This document shows positions 1-4,964 of a stretch of 5,064 nt of DNA, in pieces. Source of the stretch: an uncultured Lachnospiraceae bacterium (GTDB lineage Bacteria > Bacillota > Clostridia > Lachnospirales > Lachnospiraceae); the NCBI GenBank assembly GCA_910585465.1, contig CAJUEW010000053.1, forward strand, positions 1 through 5,064, written 5' to 3'. Numbering within the stretch: position 1 is the first letter of the stretch; each line of letters begins with the position of its first letter. The notes below the pieces were generated by a model, which saw only the letters and a program-made list of their open reading frames with translations, was not told the DNA's origin and did not search any database. The position numbers and the translations under genes were made by a program.

Positions 1-34
1 TTGTTTGTGGCGCAATTCACTTTCTCTCTAACCG

Positions 35-1447
35 CTACCTCTCAGTTTCAAACTTGCTCCTTTCCTGTAACAGCACTGTTACGCTGAACTCATTTTTCCT
101 GACTTTAATGTCCACATTTCCCAGGTATTTCGCCGCCTCACGCCTGACATTCGATAAACCTATGCCATGCAGCGGGGCCGGGCCTCCCGGTACATCCGGC
201 GCTTTCGTGGAAACCGGAAGATTCGTACTTTTATCAAATACCACCTCCCCCTCAAAGGAATTCTTTACAGATATGAGAAAAAACCTGTTTTTCCTTCTGC
301 CGGAAAGGGAAATATACCTTTCCCCCGATGTCATCCTCCCACATGCTTCCAGCGCATTCTGCAGCAGGTTATTTACAATGATTGCAATGTCATAAGCATT
401 ATACCTGTCTGATGACGGATACACGAAATCAGACCTGAACCGTATGCCCAGCTTTTCTGCGGCTTTCTGCTTGTCATTCACGATTACATCCGTAACAGCG
501 TTCCCTGTCCTGACGGACATCTCAAACACGTCCATGCTCTCGTCCATCCGGGCTATATACTGTTCCATTTCCTCATAACTGCCGCTCCCCGCCAGTCCCT
601 TTATGTTTGTGAGATGGTTTTTCATCTCATGCTTCATCCGGCGTATCCCGTCATAGAACTGCTCCACTTCCCCTATCCGTTCCCTTATGGCCCGGAGCTG
701 CTGCTGTTCCACGAAATACTTCTTTTTTTCCTCCTGCAGACCTACCATCTCCTGCCATGATGCCACCGTCACCACCACGCCTGCATAAAACAGGGCTGCT
801 ATCAGCGGCACCAGCCCGATAAATGCAGGGTACTGGTCATAAAGCGAGAAAAACACATTTTCCTTAACTGTAAAGAGCAGGCGGAAAATGATATTCCCAA
901 ACATGATGCCCACAACAGGCGTCAGGCACAGATAGCATAGTTCTTTTGTATGCAGTTCCTGCGGCCCCTTTTTCAGTTTTTTACTTAAGAACAGCAACAT
1001 GACAGAAAGCAGTATGATCCTAAGTATCATGAATGCGGAATACCCTGCCGCGACATTACGGTATATCATATTTTCATTGTCCAGCCCCTGCACGATTTTC
1101 CCATTGAAAAGATAATACAGGCTTTCCGTTATCAGCCTGCCCATATCCCTGGTACAAAAGAACAGTATGCCATACAAAAAAACCTGTTTTCTTTCCATGC
1201 ACAGCCATCTGCTGCCTGCCATCAAAAGGAGGATCACAATCACCATGCACAGCCAGCCGGAAATGGAAACCGCTTCCCCCGCCACATACACCGTCCCATA
1301 GGCCAGAAATACCGCAATGGTTTTTTGCAGCCTGTTCTTCCGTCCTGCCATATATGGGCGGAAAAACGCCGCCATACAGAACGCACATAAAACCGTTTCA
1401 GCTCCCGATGCTATATGCTGAAACAGCATAAAACCCATTTCGCTCAA
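35..1447 (-). CDS. GHKL-family sensor histidine kinase (AgrC-like, membrane)
   Basis: Sensor kinase of 470 aa that should autophosphorylate on His and pass phosphate to the LytTR regulator encoded just upstream. Seen: the N-terminal ~235 residues are hydrophobic with about six or seven membrane segments (near 13-30, 42-60, 62-77, 88-98, 137-155, 170-192, 207-231), then a charged, probably coiled-coil linker (235-265). The histidine box is KHEMKNHLTNIKGL with His273. The ATPase domain has an N box NNLLQNALEA (359-368) and a G box HGIGLSNVRR (427-436). This is the layout of peptide-sensing AgrC/ComD/VirS-type kinases. The start chosen is TTG, because GGGGGAG lies 7 bases upstream; an ATG at 1438 would place the site 16 bases away. 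It follows the regulator stop by 15 bases, so the two are one operon. The ligand cannot be read from sequence, and no AgrB/AgrD-like gene is in the window. Confidence 0.93.
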   Translation of the reverse strand: MSEMGFMLFQHIASGAETVLCAFCMAAFFRPYMAGRKNRLQKTIAVFLAYGTVYVAGEAVSISGWLCMVIVILLLMAGSRWLCMERKQVFLYGILFFCTRDMGRLITESLYYLFNGKIVQGLDNENMIYRNVAAGYSAFMILRIILLSVMLLFLSKKLKKGPQELHTKELCYLCLTPVVGIMFGNIIFRLLFTVKENVFFSLYDQYPAFIGLVPLIAALFYAGVVVTVASWQEMVGLQEEKKKYFVEQQQLRAIRERIGEVEQFYDGIRRMKHEMKNHLTNIKGLAGSGSYEEMEQYIARMDESMDVFEMSVRTGNAVTDVIVNDKQKAAEKLGIRFRSDFVYPSSDRYNAYDIAIIVNNLLQNALEACGRMTSGERYISLSGRRKNRFFLISVKNSFEGEVVFDKSTNLPVSTKAPDVPGGPAPLHGIGLSNVRREAAKYLGNVDIKVRKNEFSVTVLLQERSKFETER

Positions 1448-1462
1448 AGATCCTCTCCCCCT

Positions 1463-2176
1463 TTACTGCACAAACTGCAAGTATGCCGCCGCAAAGTCCT
1501 CATATCTTTTTGAAAGGGGCAGGCTGATGCCACCAGTCAGCGTCACCTCTGTTTTGTCATACCCCTCGACATAAGCGAGATTGACAAGATACCCTCTGTG
1601 TATCCGGAAAAACTGCCCCTGCAGTTCTTCCTCCAGCCTCCCGATCTTCTCGTAATATTCCAGTTCCCCATCTTTGAGGTACAGCACCACCTTATGGTTG
1701 CGGCTCTCAATATAATAAATGTCTTGGATCGGTACAGCCCTGCTTTCACTCCCGTACTGGATGACCAGAGTTTTCTTTTTCTGTTCCGCCTCAAACATGA
1801 TCTGCGCCGCCGCCCGGCCAAAAACCTCGGCAAATCTCTGTTCATCAATAGGTTTCAGGAGGTATTGGAATGCCCCCACGTCAAAAGCGTCATAGACATA
1901 TTTTTCATATCCCGTAACAAAAATAATGACCGGCTGACGCTCCAGCTCCATGCCCCTTATCCGCCTTGCCAGTTCCATCCCGTCCATACCGGGGCCATCT
2001 CCAGCAAGCTCTATATCTAAAAACAGCAGGTCATGCTCTGTTTGATCCAGCAAGTATTCGTCCGTAGACACATACTCTGCAATTTCACACTCCATCCCCT
2101 GCTTCCTGACCAGAGAGGTTAAGTAGGCCCTTATATTCTTTTCATCATCACAGATTGCAATTTTTATAAAATCCAC
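1463..2176 (-). CDS. LytTR-family response regulator (AgrA-like)
   Basis: DNA-binding response regulator of 237 aa, partner of the kinase that follows it. Seen: a receiver domain (about 4-125) with acidic pair Asp10/Asp11, phospho-acceptor Asp54 in FLDIE, Thr88 in FVTGY and Lys108 in LLKPI; then a LytTR DNA-binding domain (about 135-235) with the typical DIYYIES and FFRIHRGYLVNL stretches. Length is normal for the family. LytTR proteins bind paired direct repeats about 21 bases apart, and such a pair lies just upstream of this gene (2230-2262), so autoregulation is likely (inference). The start is uncertain. The longest reading begins at GTG, but that GTG overlaps the end of the GGAGGAGG ribosome site. 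An ATA codon at residue 4 has the ideal 8-base spacing and would give the usual IKIAICDD N-terminus, though ATA is a very rare initiator. Confidence 0.94.
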   Translation of the reverse strand: MDFIKIAICDDEKNIRAYLTSLVRKQGMECEIAEYVSTDEYLLDQTEHDLLFLDIELAGDGPGMDGMELARRIRGMELERQPVIIFVTGYEKYVYDAFDVGAFQYLLKPIDEQRFAEVFGRAAAQIMFEAEQKKKTLVIQYGSESRAVPIQDIYYIESRNHKVVLYLKDGELEYYEKIGRLEEELQGQFFRIHRGYLVNLAYVEGYDKTEVTLTGGISLPLSKRYEDFAAAYLQFVQ

Positions 2177-2194
2177 CTCCTCCGGCTCTCACTT

Positions 2195-2225
2195 TTTATA
2201 TCGTAAAAAACGGGAAATAGTCTAA
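2195..2225 (-). promoter_or_regulatory. Promoter of the regulator-kinase operon (activator-type)
   Basis: Read on the minus strand, TATAAA (2195-2200) is a good -10, and a weak -35 TTAGAC (2220-2225) lies 19 bases upstream of it. Reading the -10 as GATATA (2197-2202) gives a 17-base spacer but a poorer match. The weak -35 and off-optimum spacer, with a paired operator directly upstream, fit a promoter that needs an activator. The transcript would start a few bases downstream, around 2186-2190, giving a very short leader before the GGAGGAGG ribosome site. Confidence 0.55.
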
Positions 2226-2229
2226 CGCC

Positions 2230-2262
2230 GATAGCGTGAATAGCGGATTTGACAGCGTGAAT
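2230..2262 (-). promoter_or_regulatory. LytTR-type paired direct-repeat operator A
   Basis: On the minus strand, ATTCACGCTGTC is followed by ATTCACGCTATC. They are two 12-base direct repeats (2251-2262 and 2230-2241) with one mismatch and a start-to-start distance of exactly 21 bases, two helical turns. The core 9-mer ATTCACGCT is identical in both, with 12 bases between. This is the known geometry of LytTR regulator sites (AgrA, PlnC, VirR and relatives). The proximal repeat ends 4 bases before the -35, an activator position. The likely binder is the regulator encoded immediately downstream (inference). Confidence 0.7.
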
Positions 2263-2334
2263 TCTTTTCCTCCCATCACCCCAAAACGCCAAATGCAATT
2301 TCGCCATTCGTCCGATATGGGGGAAACGCAAACC

Positions 2335-2446
2335 GCCGTGTAAGCATATTACCTCTTATTTCGCCGCTTTCCAAGTAATTTCCGTTATCAGGCCGCCTTG
2401 CCTGCCTGGGAAAAAAGCAGACCGCCGCATATGGTAGATGAAGGCC
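2335..2446. repeat. Terminator-associated repeat, copy A
   Basis: This stretch aligns with 4965-5064 in the same orientation. By hand alignment there are about 12 mismatches over 100 shared bases plus one 12-base gap (roughly 2375-2386 is absent from the other copy). Shared landmarks include TAAGCATATTACCTCTTATT, CGCTTTCCAA, GCCTGCCTG and GCAGACCGCCGCATATGG. The right end forms the left arm and loop of the hairpin at 2413-2468. Both copies lie upstream of a LytTR regulator gene, between it and whatever precedes it. Confidence 0.85.
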
Positions 2447-2468
2447 ATAGTGCGGCAGTTTGTCTTTT
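2411..2468 (-). terminator. Rho-independent terminator downstream of the C39 remnant
   Basis: Inverted repeat with arms 2413-2434 and 2445-2468. The core pairs are TATGG with CCATA and GCCGCA with TGCGGC, extended by GC and AT pairs and interrupted by a single C-A mismatch and two one-base bulges; the loop is 10 bases. On the minus strand the hairpin is followed directly by TTTTTT, the better orientation, and it lies 45 bases past the peptidase stop. On the plus strand it ends in TTTTG, so some bidirectional activity is possible. Confidence 0.75.
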
Positions 2469-2513
2469 GTATGGTTCCTTTCTTACTGCTCCTTATCCTA
2501 TGTAACTTAAGGT

Positions 2514-2924
2514 TTATTTCTCTTTGTCATATACCCATATACTTTTAATCTGATTTTCAATCTCACTGAATGCCCATCTCCTGCCGCTCCTTGCTACACA
2601 GTTAGGATCGTTTACCATAAATCCTTCGTTATCATACCCATATATGACAATGTAATGACCGGATATTGTGAAATCCCCTTTCCCCATAGCACATATGATG
2701 ATTCCGCCATTATCAAGCACTGCCCTCATATTATTTGCACTTGAGCTTATGGATGAGACTTTAATGCCATACAGCTTTGGTAAATCCTCCATCAAGGCCC
2801 ATGATGTGCCGGTTCCTTCCACATAATATCCATTTTCCACACTGTATGCGGCGATTTTGTCTGGAGTGTACGATTCATCTTTAGCTTTTGTGTATTCTAC
2901 TTTTCTGGCGGTAGAAATATTCAA
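2514..2924 (-). pseudogene. C39-like cysteine peptidase, 5'-truncated remnant
   Basis: The readable frame gives ~136 aa matching the C-terminal two thirds of a C39_2-type papain-like peptidase. Seen: SYTPDKIAAYSVENGYYVEGTGTSWALMEDLPKLYGIKV (about 18-56), then GHYIVIYGYD (about 89-98) with the family's catalytic His and NDPN (105-108) with the catalytic Asp. The N-terminal block with the catalytic Cys (usually GCGPT plus a following helix) is absent, and I found no such block in any frame of the ~100 bases upstream. The only start is a TTG preceded by an in-frame TAA two codons further upstream and by no ribosome site. The first ~15 residues (ISTARKVEYTKAK) do not look like the family, so the break may lie near 2880-2930. 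It should be inactive. A terminator still follows it. Full-length relatives are often exported cell-wall or peptide-processing enzymes. Confidence 0.72.
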
Positions 2925-2940
2925 AAAGAAAGTTTATAAT
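2912..2940 (+). promoter_or_regulatory. Probable vegetative promoter of the sigma/anti-sigma operon
   Basis: A perfect -10 TATAAT (2935-2940) has TAGAAA (2912-2917, four of six matches to TTGACA) exactly 17 bases upstream. It points at the sigma gene 90 bases away. The -35 overlaps the start of the C39 remnant on the other strand, which suggests the promoter arrived with the cassette and marks its left edge. Confidence 0.45.
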
Positions 2941-2954
2941 TTTGTAAATGTACA

Positions 2955-2980
2955 GGGAATATCATTCCTGAAATGTCGTC
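2955..2980 (+). promoter_or_regulatory. Possible ECF-type autoregulatory promoter
   Basis: GGGAAT (2955-2960) and CGTC (2977-2980) are 16 bases apart, which is the spacing and the -10 sequence of many ECF sigma promoters. The -35 lacks the usual AAC core, so this is weak. The same place holds an imperfect palindrome, GGAAT-ATC-ATTCC (2956-2968), which could instead be an operator. Confidence 0.25.
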
Positions 2981-2988
2981 TTTATAAG

Positions 2989-3015
2989 TGAAAGCTTTCA
3001 AGAACATAATTCTTG
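2989..3015 (+). repeat. Two adjacent palindromes in the sigma-gene leader
   Basis: TGAAAGCTTTCA (2989-3000) is a perfect 12-base palindrome, and CAAGAA-cataa-TTCTTG (2999-3015) is a 6-bp stem with a 5-base loop that overlaps it by two bases. The second ends just before the GGAGGGGG ribosome site. They could be a protein operator or a leader hairpin that tunes translation; sequence alone does not decide. Confidence 0.4.
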
Positions 3016-3030
3016 CGGAGGGGGATTGAA

Positions 3031-3588
3031 ATGGAGGACTTACAAATCATTAGCTTATATTTTAAGCGTGATGAAGCTGCAATTTCAGAAACAGCAACGA
3101 AATATGGAGCCTTTTGCCACAGGATTGCATTGAACATACTGTCAACAAGTTCCGACGCTGACGAATGTGTTAATGATACATATTTGCGGGCTTGGAACTC
3201 AATACCACCACAGAAGCCCGACAAACTTGGCGCATGGCTTGGTAAAGTAGTCCGAAATATCGCTTTTGACCTTTGGAAGAAAAATCACCGCCAAAAACGC
3301 TATGCGGGCATGGAGCAGCTTCTAAATGAGTTGGAGGACTGCATACCGTCCCCTGCTACTGTTGAACACCAAATTGAAGAACAAGAGTTAACCAACATCA
3401 TAAACACATGGCTTGCGTCATTACCGCAAAATGACCGTATTCTTTTCATGCGTCGTTATTGGAATGGTGAAACAGTAAATACACTTGCACAAGAAAGCGG
3501 TATGTCCCCGGCAAATATGGCGAAGAAAATGTACCGACTTAGGCAAAATCTAAAATCCAAACTTGAAAAGGAGGGCTATTCCCTATGA
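3031..3588 (+). CDS. ECF-like sigma-70 family RNA polymerase sigma factor
   Basis: A 185-aa sigma factor with only regions 2 and 4. Seen: region 2 (about 24-90) with ILSTSSDADECVNDTYLRAW (36-55) and LGAWLGKVVRNIAFDLWKK; a charged linker (91-118); region 4 (about 125-180) with LPQNDRILFMRRYWNGETV, then the helix-turn-helix LAQESGMSPANMAKKMYRLR. There is no region 1 or 3, as in ECF sigmas. ATG at 3031 is chosen because GGAGGGGG sits 6 bases upstream; an in-frame TTG at 3013 would lie before that site. The stop overlaps the next start as ATGA, so the two genes are translationally coupled. ECF sigmas are usually held inactive by a co-transcribed membrane anti-sigma factor and released by an envelope signal, which fits the neighbour. 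The target genes cannot be read here. It lies on the strand opposite to both flanking loci and looks more AT-rich by eye. Confidence 0.9.
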   Translation: MEDLQIISLYFKRDEAAISETATKYGAFCHRIALNILSTSSDADECVNDTYLRAWNSIPPQKPDKLGAWLGKVVRNIAFDLWKKNHRQKRYAGMEQLLNELEDCIPSPATVEHQIEEQELTNIINTWLASLPQNDRILFMRRYWNGETVNTLAQESGMSPANMAKKMYRLRQNLKSKLEKEGYSL

Positions 3589-4325
3589 AAGAAAAGGAAA
3601 TCTCAAAGCTGTATAACAGCATTACGAATGTCGATAATCAGTTTATTGAGGAAGCTCAAACAAAGACGAAGAAAAAGAATGGTTGGCTCAAATGGGCGGC
3701 TATGGCGGCTTGCTTATGCGTAGCTTTGGTAGCCGGAGTGCTTTTCAAAATTTCTGTTCCAGACGTTATCATTGCGCCGGGCTTTTTGACAATCACAGCG
3801 TATGCCGCTTCATCAGATGAAGAAATAACCATGCAGGAAGGTATAGAGTTGCCAACAGATTATAAGTGGAGCCTTGCTATGAGCAGCCGACCGGGACTTC
3901 CATTGAAACTATCCGCTACGGAATACGACGATTTAAGTTTTGAAGTATCTGTTGATGGCGGGACATTGCTTCTTTGGGAGGGTAACAAAATAACATATTT
4001 AGGCTCGTCGTTCAACACTGGAAATGATACTACTGTATATTGGACTAACCTATCGCGAACAGGCGAGAGCGATTTTGAACGGTATATGGGAACTACGGCA
4101 TATATCAATATCATAATTCACGAAGGAGAAAACATTGTTGGATATGCTGTTGTTGAAATATACACAAATGACCTTGAAAATGAACCTGCACAGACTTACT
4201 CTGCCAAGTTGCTCAAGTCAGTATCTTTCCCAAAAGCTAATGGGGAATATCAAAAGATAACCGCTGAATATGTAGCAACTGAAATGGAACAAATCAAAAG
4301 CGAAACACAAGCTGGACAAAGGTAA
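3585..4325 (+). CDS. Single-pass membrane protein, probable anti-sigma factor
   Basis: A 246-aa protein. Seen: a short polar N-terminus (1-33, MKEKEISKLYNSITNVDNQF onward, ending KTKKKNG), one membrane helix (about 34-56, WLKWAAMAACLCVALVAGVL), then ~190 residues predicted outside the cell with a LTITAYA stretch (68-74) and a beta-rich, repeat-free domain. Lys-rich sequence before the helix fits a cytoplasmic N-terminus. The short N-terminal segment just before the membrane is where a sigma-binding part would be, but no zinc-binding HxxxCxxC motif is present, so this is not a ZAS-type anti-sigma. ATG overlaps the sigma stop (ATGA), and AGGAGG lies 10 bases upstream inside the sigma gene. Proteins of this plan commonly follow such sigma genes in Clostridia. 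The anti-sigma role rests on context; the outer domain may sense the envelope or a ligand. Confidence 0.72.
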   Translation: MKEKEISKLYNSITNVDNQFIEEAQTKTKKKNGWLKWAAMAACLCVALVAGVLFKISVPDVIIAPGFLTITAYAASSDEEITMQEGIELPTDYKWSLAMSSRPGLPLKLSATEYDDLSFEVSVDGGTLLLWEGNKITYLGSSFNTGNDTTVYWTNLSRTGESDFERYMGTTAYINIIIHEGENIVGYAVVEIYTNDLENEPAQTYSAKLLKSVSFPKANGEYQKITAEYVATEMEQIKSETQAGQR

Positions 4326-4375
4326 AACAACTACAATTTATCGAGCAACACCTTAAAATCCAAGTGCAATTTTAT

Positions 4376-4409
4376 AAGGGCAGCCGACGTTAATTCGACT
4401 GTCCTTTTT
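4376..4409 (+). terminator. Rho-independent terminator of the sigma/anti-sigma operon
   Basis: AAGGGCAG pairs with CTGTCCTT (one G-U), continues past one C-A mismatch with CGA/TCG, and has a 7-base loop. A run of five T (4405-4409) follows the GC part. It lies 50 bases after the membrane-protein stop. Between stop and hairpin (4326-4375) I see no other feature. Confidence 0.82.
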
Positions 4410-4436
4410 CTATACCGCAGATAGAAAGGAGCGACA

Positions 4437-4475
4437 ATGACAAGAAAGAAAACACCACAGACCATTGAAGAATAA
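4437..4475 (+). pseudogene. Cut-off start of a mobile-element gene (DUF3847-like N-terminus)
   Basis: ATG at 4437 has a strong AAAGGAG site 5 bases upstream and encodes only MTRKKTPQTIEE before TAA. From memory, this resembles the first residues of the small DUF3847-type proteins (commonly starting with Lys/Thr-rich sequence then TPQTIEE and a coiled coil) that sit beside relaxase genes on conjugative and mobilizable elements of Clostridia. The frame ends exactly where sequence belonging to the minus-strand ABC locus begins, so I read it as a truncated stub rather than a real 12-residue gene. A functional short peptide cannot be excluded. The family link is a recognition from 12 residues and needs a database check. 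Confidence 0.45.
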
Positions 4476-4482
4476 GCTCCTT
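4476..4482 (-). promoter_or_regulatory. Orphan ribosome binding site of a lost downstream gene
   Basis: On the minus strand AAGGAGC lies 11 bases past the chimera stop and would normally start the next gene, in BceAB-like operons the ABC permease. No open frame of useful length follows it: the sequence passes straight into the reverse complement of the mobile-element stub. It therefore marks the place where the operon was cut, about 4467-4476. Confidence 0.4.
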
Positions 4483-4493
4483 GCTGTCTTTTG

Positions 4494-4835
4494 TTATTGA
4501 AGCGAAGCCATATGATGTATAATCTCGTCATAAAAATCACCCTGATTACCATTCCTGACACATGGCCGGCCTACTCTTCCTTCATCCAAGAAATATATTT
4601 TCTTACAGTAACTTGCAATATGAGGATCATGTGTCACTAATACAACTGCCTTATCCATGCCTTCCATGTTGATGTCAAGGAACACTATGCTGCATTCCCG
4701 TACATATCCCATATCCGCATACAGCTCTTCGCCAGAGCCGTATTCCCTTATCTCAAAATCATGCCCGCAGGCTTCCAGCAGCGCCCGTAGCGCGCCCCTG
4801 TCCTCCCTGCTGTCATCACAGACCGCTATCTTCAT
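4494..4835 (-). pseudogene. Chimera: LytTR-type response regulator N-terminus fused to ABC transporter ATPase C-terminus
   Basis: One open frame of 113 aa made of two unrelated halves. Residues 1-61 are a receiver start: MKIAVCDDSRED with Asp7/Asp8, and FLDINMEGMD with phospho-acceptor Asp54. Residues 62-113 are the end of a BceA/LolD-type ATPase: KAVVLVTHDPHIASYCKKIYFLDEG with the H-loop His69, then the NGNQGDFYDEIIHHMASLQ tail typical of bacitracin-export ATPases. The receiver lacks its Thr/Lys switch residues and all of LytTR; the ATPase part lacks Walker A, signature and Walker B. The join is near 4652-4655 and is in frame. ATG is preceded by GAGGG at 7 bases, and a strong promoter and paired operator stand upstream, so it is probably transcribed. 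Simplest origin: a deletion inside a regulator-(kinase)-ABC operon that removed the regulator's end, anything between, and the ABC's start. Neither parent activity is expected to survive. Confidence 0.8.
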
Positions 4836-4872
4836 CGCATTTCCCTCAATTCTGTGTTTTTCTCCACTATAA

Positions 4873-4902
4873 ATTATATCGGATTATGGGGTATCCTATC
4901 AA
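4873..4902 (-). promoter_or_regulatory. Promoter of the regulator-ABC chimera
   Basis: On the minus strand, TTGATA (4897-4902, five of six to consensus) and a perfect TATAAT (4873-4878) are separated by 18 bases. The -10 context CGATATAA is shared with the promoter of the intact regulator at 2195-2202. This promoter is stronger by consensus than its left-hand counterpart. The start codon is about 38 bases downstream of the -10. Confidence 0.75.
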
Positions 4903-4907
4903 ATCCC

Positions 4908-4939
4908 ATTGCACGAAACTCCCATAAATTGCACGAAAC
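4908..4939 (-). promoter_or_regulatory. LytTR-type paired direct-repeat operator B
   Basis: On the minus strand GTTTCGTGCAAT occurs twice without mismatch (4928-4939 and 4908-4919), start to start 20 bases. The pair ends 5 bases before the -35. The arrangement matches LytTR sites, but the sequence differs from operator A (ATTCACGCTATC), suggesting a different regulator. The natural binder would have been the regulator whose N-terminus survives in the chimera; its DNA-binding domain is gone from this window, so the site may be orphaned or bound by a paralogue. Confidence 0.68.
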
Positions 4940-4964
4940 GACTATAAGCGCACAGCCCATACTG

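Larger units (their letters stand above)
2177..2513. other. Intergenic regulatory region between regulator operon and peptidase remnant
   Basis: No gene is supported in these 337 bases. Reading the minus strand from the right, it holds the terminator hairpin downstream of the C39 remnant, a ~112-base repeat sharing sequence with the right edge of the window, about 70 bases with no clear signal (2263-2334), the paired operator, and the promoter and ribosome site of the LytTR regulator. The 2263-2334 stretch contains a 15-base-period TGGCG pair on the minus strand that I cannot interpret. Confidence 0.7.

Noticed and set aside
1..34. Possible start of a further minus-strand gene after the kinase (GTG or TTG within the last 20 bases)
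   Set aside because: Too short to judge, and no convincing ribosome site; a pheromone or transporter gene could follow but cannot be supported.
54..395. Plus-strand open frame of 113 codons
   Set aside because: It lies fully inside the kinase ATPase-domain coding sequence on the other strand and has no ribosome site or recognisable domain.
1074..1388. Minus-strand frame of 104 codons within the kinase membrane region
   Set aside because: It is an alternative frame of the same strand as the kinase, whose membrane segments read properly in the main frame.
1598..2020. Plus-strand open frame of 140 codons
   Set aside because: It is antisense to the LytTR regulator, which has clear domain evidence; the frame shows no family features.
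3013..3030. TTG start giving a six-residue longer sigma factor
   Set aside because: The TTG lies before the GGAGGGGG ribosome site that serves the ATG at 3031, and it falls within the leader hairpin arm.
4331..4561. Minus-strand frame of 76 codons with hydrophobic stretches
   Set aside because: It overlaps the sigma-operon terminator and the mobile-element stub in antisense, overlaps the ABC tail in another frame, and has no start signal.
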